Below are positions 12,301-23,665 of a stretch of 64,000 nucleotides of DNA, piece by piece. The translations under genes were made by a program, and so were the position numbers. Under the pieces are notes generated by a model that searched no databases, was not told the origin of the DNA, and saw only the letters and a program-made list of their open reading frames with translations. The stretch's first letter is position 1; each line of letters opens with the position of its first letter. The stretch covers positions 39,051,115 through 39,115,114 of the forward strand of contig NC_045138.2 in assembly GCF_008831285.2 (NCBI RefSeq), in the 5' to 3' direction. The DNA is from Nymphaea colorata. Lineage: Eukaryota > Streptophyta > Magnoliopsida > Nymphaeales > Nymphaeaceae.

Positions 12301-14392
12301 TTAGTGTCTGTTCCAGAAATGGGATATGATGCACTTTCAACCACTCCACGTGGAGAAATTTGCATAAGGGGAGACACAGTTTTCTCTGGTTATTACAAGA
12401 GAGATGATCTAACAAAAGAAGTCTTGATAGATGGATGGTTTCATACAGGTCTGACTCTTGTTTATCTTGTTACTTTAGAGTTAAAATTTTTGGTCGAGGT
12501 GAAATAGGATCTTGTATAGCATCCTTCTAATATTTGGATGTAGGATTCTTTGAAGCTTGCACGTTAATGACATAATTCAACTGGGATGCAGGAGATATTG
12601 GCGAATGGCAACCAGAGGGAAGTTTAAAGATCATTGATAGGAAAAAGAACATTTTCAAGTTGTCACAGGGAGAGTATGTTGCAGTTGAAAATCTGGAGAA
12701 TGTATATGGCTCTTGTGCTGCTACTGATGCGGTATGCCAAAATGACTTTTTGTCATTTGTTATCACACATTTATGCCTTTGAGTTGCTTGCATTAGATCT
12801 ACCTTTTACTTTCCAATGGCACATCAATTTGTAAAATACCTGAAGGCAAACAAAGGAAGAAGAAAACATTGGTCGCCACTCCTGTAGCCTCCATAATGTA
12901 TTTCTGTCCTTCAAGTATTAATTATAATGTTTGGAAGATCATATGATTTTTCTGTTCTTTGGTTTCATTCTAGCAATGTTTGTGCTCATTTTTCTTCCTC
13001 CCTCAAATATTCATTTGTTTGGTTTTTCTTGTTGTAACTTGTAAGGAATCATTCTGTACTTTTTTGTTCTGTCAGATATGGATATATGGGAATAGCTTCG
13101 AGTCATTCCTTGTAGCAGTTGTAAATCCAAACAAACAATCTCTTGAGCATTGGGCTGAAGAAAATGGAGAAAGTGGTGATTTTACTGTTTTGTGTGCAAA
13201 CCCAAAGGCTAAAGAATATATGCTTGGGGAGCTTAATAAAATTGGGAAAGAGAAGAAGGTATGTATCGGGTCATGATACCAACTTAGTTAATGCCCTTGT
13301 TATGTTCTTGATCACTATGATTTTTTTTTTGTTGTCTTATTTTGGGCAGTTGAAAGGATTTGAATTTATAAAAGCTGTTCACCTTGATCCATTACCTTTT
13401 GATATGGAACGGGACTTGATTACACCAACATACAAAAAGAAGCGACCACAACTGCAGAAATACTATCAGGTCAGGTTCCATCCCTGTCTATGTAGAAACT
13501 CTGAACCGTGATATTGCATTTCACAAATGCACCTTTTGGTTGTTTCAATGTTTGAAGTTCTAAAATAAAACAAAATGGATATTTCCCATCAAGTTGCAAC
13601 AGTTCACTGCTTACATTTTAAATGATGGTTTGAACATTGAATCATCCTTTTAGAAAGAAAAAAAAAACTTTGGTGTGGCACCTGGTGCCTAAGCATCTTA
13701 TGCACGACACTTTTTAGAGTGCATTTGGTGTTCCTGCTTGGAGCAGAGCACCCTGTGATGGTTGAAAATTGACCCAAAGGGGTTGGCATAGTGTAGAAGT
13801 GGGCTGTGAGGCATGGTCGTAGTTTCGATCACCATGGGCTTTAGCCTCCCATGGCCTCCCAATGTAGGTCCACTGATGTATCTTGTGACCCTGGGTCGGG
13901 GGTAAGGGGACAAGGTTGTAACAGCCTTGTCGAGGGTATCATGTGGTTGATGGTTAAGGCCGTGTTTATGTAAAAAGTGGCTGTCAATTCTTTTTGTTGA
14001 TTAGCTTTCAATAAATTTGGTATAAATTTGTCTTCTACCCTGAAGGACAATAAAAATGGATTCTTGGGTTGGCAACCTAAGAGTAACATGTTTCCTTCTA
14101 GTAGCTGAACCTCAGATGACTATGTGCTACTTGCTGCTCAGTGCCTTTCTGCTAATGTTAGTCGAAGCTTCCAAACTTTATACCCACAAGCTGTAGTAAC
14201 CTTTAGTACCTGATCTTTAGTCGATTTCCTCAAAAATGGTCTTCTCAAGTTAACCTTGTCCTCTTTCCTATTTGCTCATTTTGTTAGTGTCATAACACTG
14301 TTTTGCTTGTGTTTGTTTTTCCTGATGAATGCCGATGGTTCAATGTCTGTCCACAGAACGTGATTGACAACCTATACAAGAGCATCAAGTGA
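333..14392 (+). CDS. LACS: Long-chain acyl-CoA synthetase (LACS1-5 clade), 5'-truncated by the window edge
   Basis: Activates C16-C18 and longer fatty acids to acyl-CoA using ATP and CoA, feeding lipid, wax or cutin synthesis, normally at the ER. Fourteen exons join in one frame: 333-409, 1619-1658, 1738-1832, 3529-3696, 4087-4197, 4267-4354, 6655-6721, 7236-7311, 7423-7540, 12203-12448, 12592-12731, 13076-13258, 13350-13469, 14357-14392 (TGA). They encode about 520 residues of a family usually near 660, so roughly 140 N-terminal residues lie to the left; bases 1-332 are intron. Visible AMP-binding motifs are [11 protein letters not shown] (exon 4), the exon 9/10 junction [22 protein letters not shown] across exons 10/11, and [18 protein letters not shown]. 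The linker insert and the C-terminal [16 protein letters not shown] motif match plant LACS enzymes. The C-terminus ends in SIK with no obvious peroxisomal PTS1. Introns are large (up to 4.7 kb) and hold transposons. The choice among LACS1, 2 and 4 is uncertain; the family is certain. Confidence 0.93.
2681..3065. mobile_element. Non-autonomous hAT-type MITE, 385 bp, in a LACS intron
   Basis: The ends form an imperfect terminal inverted repeat: TAGGGATGTACAAGGAGC on the left and, on the opposite strand from the right, TAGGGATGTTCAATGAGC. The element is flanked by a perfect 8-bp direct repeat GCTACTTG (2673-2680 and 3066-3073), the target-site duplication length of hAT transposons. The interior is rich in AGCTCGA and GACTCGTTTA words on both strands and has no transposase coding. 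It sits in the intron between exons 1738-1832 and 3529-3696. Confidence 0.88.
9251..9552 (+). repeat. Imperfect tandem duplication, two units of about 140-160 bp
   Basis: Two adjacent copies share CAACAGAGTTGA, TTTGCTTATTATTACCAA, AATATCATTGCTG, GAATGCCGATCA and CTTGTAGCAGCCAGGACATC in the same order. The second copy has a short insertion near 9487-9505. It lies inside the TIR element and is non-coding. Confidence 0.8.
10441..10680 (+). repeat. Minisatellite, about six units of 30-42 bp
   Basis: The unit is built on GGGGAAAGCAGCAAGAG followed by GATGGGCGTCCATGGGA. The first units (from about 10442) are nearly identical and the later ones shorten and diverge. Because the array is almost free of stop codons, it opens ORFs in several frames on both strands; these look like repeat artefacts. 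Confidence 0.88.
13780..13990 (+). mobile_element. tRNA-derived SINE (probable)
   Basis: The segment starts with a pol III A-box-like string (GGTTGGCATAGTG, 13781-13793). About 35 bp on, a B-box-like GTAGTTTCGATCACC follows, the spacing and order of a tRNA promoter. The sequence downstream has no coding character. It lies in the last LACS intron (13470-14356). The 3' end was not resolved; the end given is approximate. Confidence 0.55.
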
Positions 14393-17300
14393 GCAATTGT
14401 GTGGCGATGGACATGTAACTGTAGGTATATCTCGTGTCCGATAATTGGTTTAGTCAAGTACTGGTCCATTTAACAGTTCATGTGTATTGTGGCAATGAAC
14501 AAAACCTTTATAAAGGTGTCAAATATGGTTCAGATCAATAGATAGCATAAGTAATTTCATCTCTGTGTCTCTTCAAAATGTTTGCTGTGTAAATCATAAT
14601 CTGGTGCTTTGGATTTATTATTGGTACGGGCTCCATCTATTGTGAAAGTAATAATGAACAATGTTTCGAACTAGGGAATGGTAACCAGCATTTCCTTTCA
14701 TATATATCATTGAAAAACTTCGAATGTTTATTCTATCCTTCGTTTAACCATTTTTTGGTTTGAACTCATCAGATCTCATTTCCTGTTGGGTTGTAATTAT
14801 TGTTATCACCTGTTGTGCCTGTAAATTGTCACCTACAGAATCTCTTGTGCATAATTCCGTAAGGTGTTTGGTGGGAAAGGAATCTGAACCCTCCTCCTAT
14901 CAAACAGAGCCTTGGTGTGCTTGCTGAACTGAAAGTTCTTGGGATTCAGGGAGGATTCTTTTGGGTTTTAGAAGATGCAAGAAAAAGCTTGCAAAAGGGA
15001 ACTAGCTTAATCGATATGACAAAAGCATGCTTCAGTCCGACCATTTTTTTCTTTTCTTTTCTTTTTTTTCCATTTTACTGTGCTTTTGTGTTCAAAGGGG
15101 TTAGCTCCAAAATACGGTCATGTTTCTATTTAATTCCTCTAAGAGGAATGGCTACATGCATGGAAGGTTTAACCGGGACGTGTTGAAACCTGAAGGCACA
15201 TTTGCTTGCTCAGAAAACTTTTACTTCATGTAAAAGTTTTTTTCTCCATAGTGAAGGCAATCGAATGCATGGTAGACCTGGAATTTCTTTTATCACTGTA
15301 AAGATTTTCTATACTTGAGGTCGAGTAAATTTGGTGGGGGAAGAGATTGGGCATTCTTCACTTATTTTCTGGGTTTAGGTGTCCCCTGATAAAAGTACAC
15401 TTGCTCTAAGAGTGTTTTCTTTGTTAAAAACAAAAACTTCCCTACAGTCCTGGTGCTGAAAGATCTTGGAATTCCTTTGAAACTCTGTTTTGTGATGTCC
15501 CCGATTTGGTGTCCTTGATTCTACCGTGAGAATCTGAAGTGAGAACCTGACAAGTCATAATCTGGTAGTCATATGTCCCAATAGTCTGGAAGTCAGGAAT
15601 CAGGAATCCTGGAAGATGAATCTTGGAAGTTCCAAATTCAATGTCCTGGAGGTCAGTTTAAGGGAATTCCAACTTCTGATATCATTGGAGTTCCAAAAGT
15701 TGTGATTTGAACTTATGAGTCATGCGCATTCTTGTGCATTTATTTTGTATTCCAATTCTCGTTTTCAGATCTGTCTCCTGGAATTTAAAGTCTTAGTTCC
15801 TGTCTCACTCATCTTATTGAGAAACCAAAAGAGAAAAAAAAAAAAACAAAACAAAGGTTGGCCGCCAAAAATTTTCTTTCTCGTCCGAGATGACTGATAA
15901 TGTAGGGGACTGCCATATTGGACAAGTTGTGTCTGCTTTTTGCCTGCATCTCTCAAAATAAGACATAAACCTGTTTAAAGCTTTCTTTTCACTGAGCAAT
16001 TTTTGTGGAGTATCTGAAAAAATATATGGTATGTACATAAAAAATAAAAACCTCCGAGAAGAGATGAGAGCTTTAGATACTGTTACATAGTTACGGAACC
16101 CGCCATCCCCTAAACAACTTCTCACAAGCCAGTAAAACCCACAGAAGAAGCATCCACGCTTCATCATTTGCCACAGGCAACCGCACTTTATAACACCCAA
16201 AAGGAGGCTTTTCCCTTTACACAATAGAAAGACAAAGAGAAGATGATGGCAATTGCGATTTTGATTCTTACCACCAGTGCTCCTCTGTCCTGGATCATCA
16301 GTTTGGACCCTTAAAACTTCTAGTTTTCTTAGGTTTTCCCTTTATTCCAGGTGAGTTGGAAAAATAATTCCTACCTCTCCGTAGAGAGATAAAGCCCCCA
16401 CTCTACCCATCATCTCACTAAGATGCAAGGTTTGCCTTTGCTGTTCTGAGATGCTGAATGGAATGCCTTTAACTTGCACATTGACAGTTGCCTTTTTAGC
16501 AGCACAAAGTGTTTGGCAGCTCGGGCACTAAAACTGGAGTTTGGGTTTGCCTCTCACATACTAGGCTAAATGGAAAGTATAGTTCTATGTTCCCGAAAGC
16601 AGGTCGATTGCGGAGCACCACCGTTTAAAACGCTGGGGCTCATAATTCAGTCCGGCCGATTGCTTCCGATCTCCAAATGGGCCGAAAGAACATGCCATTC
16701 AATGATCCATCCGCATTTCCTTTGAATGCAATGACTCATGTCTCCATTTTATCCACAATTTATAACATCGGGGAAAATGACTTCATATCTCGGATCTGAG
16801 ATCCCCAGGAATTCAGGCACAGCTTTCAACTTTTCCTCCCATCCTTTTCAATGTTTCCTGTGAGTGGGAAGGTAAGAAAAAAGTTGCGTTAGGACCACTC
16901 TTTTCCACTCAATTTTTTCCACAAAGATAAGGGCAAGAGCCAATCCTATCTGCTTTCTTTTGTTTAATCAAGCAGTGGTACGTTGGTTCGAGGTGTTCAG
17001 GGAAGTCTAGAATTCGATACTTGCAGTCTGCAAGTTGACTAGAACATGGACGATTTAGTGGCGAGAGAATGTTACAGACCGACGACCGTGCCTTGCCTAG
17101 CAAAATGAGTGGCGTGGGTGACTGTCTTGGGCATTGTTTGGAAAGCAAGTGAGATAACAATCGGACGCTGAGCCAAGCAAAAAACTGTGCACACCCTATA
17201 AAATGCAATGGTGTTGAGACAAAATGTATATGCAGCCTTAGCAGTACAGAGATGTGCATGAGAACGTTGGGCTGCAGAAAAGGTGTGCATGAGTTAGGGT

Positions 17301-17810
17301 TAATTCTTTCTATGGACGCATAGGCTGTGTCTGCAACTGCAATGGTGGTGCAGGGTCGAGTAACAGAGAGTCTGTCTTTCATGATGAACAAGAGATGAGT
17401 GCTGCACAATTTTACAGCAATACAGATAGCCAAAACAAACATGCTAAAAGAAATGTGGCTTTTCTTGTCATTACCATTGATGAAAAATCAAGATACCACA
17501 AAGGAATCAGGTAGCTCTGCAATTAGAGAGTGGGAAAGACCAAAAGAAAAGGTTAGGTGCTCTCTTACCTTTTTTGCACTGCCCAAGTGGAGGTAGGTGT
17601 GGGTAACGTGTGGCAATTGCCTACAAGGAACCACAAAAAATAGTTATTTTTATATCGACACGTTACTATAATTTTTTTTTTTTTTATGTTGATGATTTTA
17701 AAAATTAAAACTTTTATTACGATAGCGTTTTTCGTTATGAAAATTTGACAGGTGTCGGACAGTCCAAAAAGAAAATTTGCAATTATACTGCACCAGGTCG
17801 ACCTCCCCCT

Positions 17811-17846
17811 AGAGAGAGAGAGAGAGAGAGAGAGAGAGTGTGTGTG
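17811..17846 (+). repeat. (AG)n/(TG)n microsatellite
   Basis: About 14 AG dinucleotides run directly into a short TG run, in intergenic DNA. A similar AG run lies at 21064-21088. Confidence 0.95.
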
Positions 17847-19708
17847 TTTTAACTCGTTTGTTGACTTGTTCTGGTCTGGTGTCTTTCATCAAAGACCAAT
17901 TTTGTTGTTTAAGGCTTCATTTTCCATTTGAGAGAGAGGGATGGAGAGAGATTTTTAAATTGGTTTTTTGAAATCTGGTGCTTTTCATGAACGCCCAACT
18001 TTGTTGTTTTAGATTTTTTATTGGCATATGATATTTGATTTTCTATCCTGTTGTAATTCTAAACAGAGAGAGAGCTGACAAAATAAAAGTCAATGAAAAA
18101 TAAAATGTAATAACAATGCGTCACCAATGTACAGAAGATAAAATTGACATAAAAGAAAAAATAGCACATCAAAAACCAGAGAAAGAACAAAAAGTAAGAG
18201 GAGAGAGGAAGAACTAGTAACTAGTAAGAAGCAGAGGTCATTCAGTGTGGAGAGCGAGAGAGATCTGTAACCTGATTTTTTGATATTCGGTGTAAGACCA
18301 ACTTTATTGTTTTGGGCTCTTGACTGGCATTTGCTATTTGATTTCCTTTTGTGGTGTAATTCTTTGTTGGGCGAAGAGATATATGACTTGCCACACGCAA
18401 TTACTCTTCTTCAGAGCAATCAATGGCTGGAAAGCAATCCCTTCTTTTCCTGCTACTGGCCGTGTCATCGCTTTAGGTAAATAAAAAGTCATGCGTGCTT
18501 TTAGAATGAACATTTAGCTCTACCCGTAAATGATAAAGCTAATGGAAATCAAAGGGCCCTTTTCTCATTGTTTTTCATATTATTTTTTATTCATCTAGAT
18601 CTAACTATCTACCACCTACTACTTTTTTGATATATATATATACACACACACACATAGGGTTAGAGTCACCTAATCTAAGTAGAAAATCCAGATAATTAAT
18701 ATAAGTAGATGCTTTTACTTAATGAGATCCCACATTCAACTGCCATGCACATTTTGGGGACAGGACAGGTACCAACGAAAATGGTTGGTAAGGAGTACAA
18801 GTTCATTGCCATTAAAATATGAAGGAATGCACTTGTTCATTTGATATATACGGAAGAGGAGGCAATGGCATGAAATTGATTGATGATGGCCCAATCCCCA
18901 GGCCAGGACGCGCCCGAGTCAAGGCTCGGCCTTTTGCTTTTTGCGTTTGCGTCGACGCCCGCCACCTAACTTTGACAAGTACTCGCGTCATTCCACCAAC
19001 CGACACGACCCCACCTGCCAAACATCTCTCCCCTCCCCGTAGTTGGCCGTTTAATAAGGTCCCTTTCCTTCGTACGATTTTTGAAGCAGTGAGCTCTCGC
19101 GTCCCATTCTTGATCTTCGAGGTCATGCGTATATATACGAAAAAAAATCAAAGCAAAATGTATCGTCGACGTGGTTCTGGTTCAGACTAACTATTGAAGC
19201 GTTTAAAAACAGTTCATACCTTTAATTTTTAAACAACACACACCGGGTGAGGAAGAGAGAGAGAGAGACCTTGTCTTTTGTCTTGTAGGCAATTGAATTG
19301 AAAGATCCATCCTCAACTGCTCCCATTTGGTTTCAATGTTAAATTATCAATTGCTCCTTCTTAAATAAATTAAATTGGACAACATGGAGTATTCTAAAAA
19401 TAACATAATTGCCCACACCAGCCCCACAATGTTTCTTTATTTTATGTGTCCTTTAAACTATATATATATATATAGTATATGAAATCCTAAAGGTTTACGA
19501 GTTTTTGTGTAACAACTCGGCCCACTCATAAGCTCGTGCCTTTAATGCAATGGATCCTAACCCGCTCCCTAGTAGTTTCGGCTTTATTGGCAACCTCTAT
19601 AGACCATCCCCACTTTATTGACTCATAAGCTACATGGTGAGGTCCTTCTCAAACATCTTACTTAGTAGGATGGAGGCAGTCCACCCAACCACATCTTAGT
19701 TCTAGAGC

Positions 19709-19887
19709 CAGTGGTGGAGCAGAATTTTTTTTTTTTTTGAAGGGTACTGATTCATAGGTTTTCATACTTGAAAGGACACTTACATATATAACAAAGTAAA
19801 TATAAATAGTCATAATACAAAAATGAATGACAATTAGGAAGCTGGTGTGGGCAGTTGCCCACACCAGCCTATGTCGCTCCGCCTTTG
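19709..19887. mobile_element. hAT-type MITE, 179 bp, with internal perfect hairpin
   Basis: The ends are CAGTGGTGGAGC (left) and, inverted, CAAAGGCGGAGC (right). They are flanked by the perfect 8-bp direct repeat TCTAGAGC (19701-19708 and 19888-19895), typical of hAT insertion. Near the right end, 19841-19868 is a 28-bp inverted repeat with 13-bp arms (GCTGGTGTGGGCA) around a 2-nt centre. There is no coding capacity. Confidence 0.88.
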
Positions 19888-20639
19888 TCTAGAGCCAAAT
19901 GGTTTATGGAAGGGAATGAGTACTGAATCAACAAAACCTAGAGAGATGTGGAATGAACCATCAATCATCAAGTCCTTTTGTTTATTAAATTGCATCTAGC
20001 CCATCTATATGAAGGAAACTTCATTCACATCTACCTCTACACGAGGGCTGGCTAACAGGCTGGGCCAGCTTGATATTAGGTCAGGCTGCAGCTCAAGACC
20101 AACTTGGTTGGATTAGAATAAAAAATATATTTTTAATATAATATAGTATAATATACGTTAATAATATAATATAGTATAATATATACTATAATAAATTATA
20201 ACAAAGTATATAATTATTTATATTTAAATAAAATAATATTAAAAAATAAGTTATTTGGCTAACTTGGAATGGCCCGCACCCAATTTTGTACAAGGAAGCC
20301 AAATTCTTAGGGGCTCCCCAGCCCCAACCAGCACCAATTCCTGAAAGTAGTGTCTTAGGATTTGTTGATCGGGTAGGTTCAAATTTAGGGTTGGGACTTA
20401 CACATTAGCTCTTTTCTTTGCTTGACATCTTTGAAAGGGCTTAAATAAGTTCTTTTGGTGAACTTTGATGGGGATGTCTTGTATAATAGAACTTGTTGGG
20501 CAAAGGATCAAGTAAAAGGTGTGATGTCAATTTGATTCATGTAAGTGTTACTCACTTTAAGTTATAAAGAGTGTGACACTCTGATTAACAAGTATACCAT
20601 AACTTATTCGGGTCCCCTAAGAAACCTTAGTCCCTTGAA

Positions 20640-21030
20640 AGTAAAGAGACGTTTGATGGCTTATAACTTTGATTATAGAATCAAAATTCCACATCAACAT
20701 GGACTTGGAACGAAAATTGCAATTCTAATTTTCCTTTGGGTTTGATAGTATGGAATTTTGATTTTAAAATTAAAAATAACTTGTTTGATGAAAAGGAAAT
20801 TAAAATTCTAACATTTAAAGCCTTCATGTCTTGTACTCCAAAGAGAAATAAAAAGATTCCAAAATTCTAGAATCAAAATTTCATCCTATGGGCTGAGATC
20901 ATGATTCTAAACTCTTCTTTTTTATGATTCCAGAATCATAATTCTTTGTTTCACAATCCAATTCTCGTTTTGAAAAAACAAGAACAATGATTTTAAAATT
21001 CTATTGATTCCAAATGAATCAAATGCCCCC
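20640..21030. mobile_element. AT-rich Tourist-like element (probable)
   Basis: The left part contains GTTTGATGGCTTATAA and the right part, inverted, reads GGGGGCATTTGATTCATTTG. Between them are many mutually complementary tracts based on AATCAAAATTCC and GGAATTTTGATT, typical of foldback MITEs that start with G-rich TTTGAT ends. I could not fix termini or a target duplication. Confidence 0.5.
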
Positions 21031-21563
21031 GAAGTTGGTCCTTCGATATATGTACTTTAATTTAGAGAGAGAGAGAGAGAGAGAGAGGATAAAATGAGAA
21101 TGCATGACAAATTTTGAGAAAAAAAAGTCTTCTTCTATATGCAAGAACATACTACAAAAGCAAATACAAGAACAAATGAAAGAAAAAGAAGAGAAAGAGA
21201 AGCGGAACCTTCTACGGCACTGGAAGCAGCATTATACCTTTGAAAAAAAGGAATAAAGAATAAAGTCAAAGTCAAAATTGAGGGTACCATGTGGTTGGTG
21301 GGTATATCTCACCTAACAGGCTAACCCTCTCTCTCTCCGTTCCATACCAGTAGGCCCACCATCGATCTCCCACACGGACCCGGTACCTCCCACTGCACCA
21401 CCTACAACTTCACCTAATTTAAGCAAATGACCAAACGAGTCATAGAAAAAAAAATGCAAATTCTGAGTAGACGCGTGTCGGTGCAGTTTCAGCACTCCCA
21501 AAACGCCATACCATATCCAAGTCGAGAGAAAGGTTTGACTTTGTGTTCATGAATTATATATGA

Positions 21564-21719
21564 CAACAACGGAACCAAGATTTTTTTTTACTAGAGTTGG
21601 CGGCATAAGTTTGTTCTACACATCTGTAATATAAAAACTTTATAATAAGTTTTTTGTTAGGCTGATGTGGGCAATTGCCCACACCAATCAACAAGTATTT
21701 CTACCACTGCTACATGAGA
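21564..21719. mobile_element. Second, inverted copy of the 19709 MITE family
   Basis: Read on the minus strand it starts CAGTGGTAGAAAT and contains TGTGGGCAATTGCCCACA (21666-21683), a perfect 18-bp palindrome matching the core of the hairpin at 19841-19868. The flanks ATATATGA (21556-21563) and CTACATGA (21720-21727) agree at 6 of 8 positions, a decayed 8-bp duplication. The far end (CAACAACGGAACC) is diverged. Confidence 0.7.
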
Positions 21720-23471
21720 TGACCGATATCGAATGCCCAAAAGCCAAAGACCGTCCTATCAACAAACTTACATCTGTGTTTAACTAATATATGTATACAA
21801 TTTCAGCAAGGTGTTGCGGCAACAATGCAGCGGCCGATACGCATTATACAATACAATTTCATATTTAATTTAAAATAATGTTTTAATCGTTTAATTAAGA
21901 TTATAATAATATACTTTTTCGCGTAAATTCATCTTCAAATGAAACTGATGACAAGCTATTGAAAAACTGCACCCAAGTACAAGAGCCCCAACCCAGCATG
22001 TATTCATGCAAGTTTTTTAATGGACCCACTCCGGGGCGCAAAGGGCTCGGCAGCTTCTTTCCTTAGATTTTTAGTAAATAAAAATTTTATTTCGTGAATG
22101 TTAAAAGTTTTAGTTTGACTTATATAAAAAATTTTAAAAATTATATTTCGGTTATGTAAAATTTTGAAATTATAATTCAGCCCCTACAATAAAAAATTCC
22201 TAAATCTGTCTCTAGATTTACCTCCGCTCGATGTGCATGCAAAGAGGCTATAGCTGCCAATTAATTGACATTTTATATAACTTGTATCAACCGAATATAT
22301 ACGCGTACATATTTAGTTAGGCTATCTTTTAAGGATAGAACATCTTTTTGACAGGCACGATATTCAAGGTTATTAGGTTTGATATGTGAACAGAGTAAAT
22401 GTGAAGATTTGTGAATTCAATATCAATTACCCAATTAACTTATGCACAATGCATCTTGTTTAAAGTTACTTTTTTTAAAATGTGGCTGAAAACTTATAGT
22501 GTGACTTTGGAAAAATCATTTTATATACGACACTGATAAGTATTTTCTAATTTATTATACTACTCATAAATTAGTTTATGTAATCTTTATATTTACTTTG
22601 ATTACATATTTCATGAACTTTCTATATATACACATATATATGCATCGGGCTGTGTGTGTGAGAAGTTGGAACATTCGGATGGCCTGCAAATTTTAGCTCA
22701 TATATGTACGTATTTAGTAAAGAAAGAAAAAATAGTAAGAAAGTATTTTTCTAGTGACATAACACATGTGATTTGAGTAGAAATGAAGACTATTCATATT
22801 AATTTACAAGCGGTCTGATTAAGCTAACTGATGATTCATAAGGTATTACATGTGAAATTATGATTACTCAAATTGATCATATGGTCTGTGCAGTTTTGGT
22901 ATTTAGTTTGTCTATACATTTTAAATTTTAGTCATTATTAATAATATATATACATATAGTGATGACTGTGTCTATTCAAAGCCATCCAACTATCTAACCT
23001 CAACCGTCTATTAAAAATAAATAAATGGTTGAAAGAAAAACAAGAGAAAAAAAATGTAAAATAATACAAAATAATGAAAGTACCCATCATTGTTTTCTCC
23101 TTGTTTTCATCTTAATCATTAATTAGATGGTTAGATGATTCTTAAAAACTACTGCTCAATTATCTCTTTCTTTATATATATATATAATATAATATTTTTC
23201 AATGCGCAACCAACATTTGCATGATTGAGCAATTATGTGGTAGAAATGCGCCTGCCAGCCAATTAAGATGGGCTCTCGAAGATCTCCTCCTCCCTCTTAT
23301 TGGTTTCTGACAGTGTGCACATGCTTTCAACTTAATTTGTATTTTTTTTTATTTTTAATTTGAGATTTACAATAATTCTAGCACTGGTTCGACTTTGGAG
23401 CTCTTATTTGCATTATGGTTTTATAGCGAACTGTGCAAACAGTCAATTTGGTCCTAAAACAACTACATACA

Positions 23472-23665
23472 CTGGGCCGGAGCTAGGAGTTTTTTTAAGG
23501 TCGGGCCAAACAGTCCAACCTCGGATTCAGGTAGGGTCAAAATGAACATAAATCTCAAAAATACATTACACAACTAAAATTTTTTAACTTTTTCAATGTT
23601 TTTTTTTTTCACTTAGTTGGAGTGGGGCCATGACCTAGGTGGCCCACCCCCTCCCTCCGCCCCTG
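23472..23665. mobile_element. Third hAT-like MITE, about 194 bp
   Basis: The left end is CTGGGCCGGAGCTAGGAG and the right end, inverted, is CAGGGGCGGAGGGAGG. Both carry the GGCGGAG-type terminus seen at 19709. Perfect 8-bp direct repeats TACATACA flank it (23464-23471 and 23666-23673). If the element is taken to start at CACTGGG, the duplication shrinks to 6 bp (TACATA). No ORF. Confidence 0.75.

Noticed and set aside
16909-17442. Minus-strand ORF of 177 codons
   Set aside because: No family resemblance, no splice context, no codon bias; intergenic AT-rich DNA.
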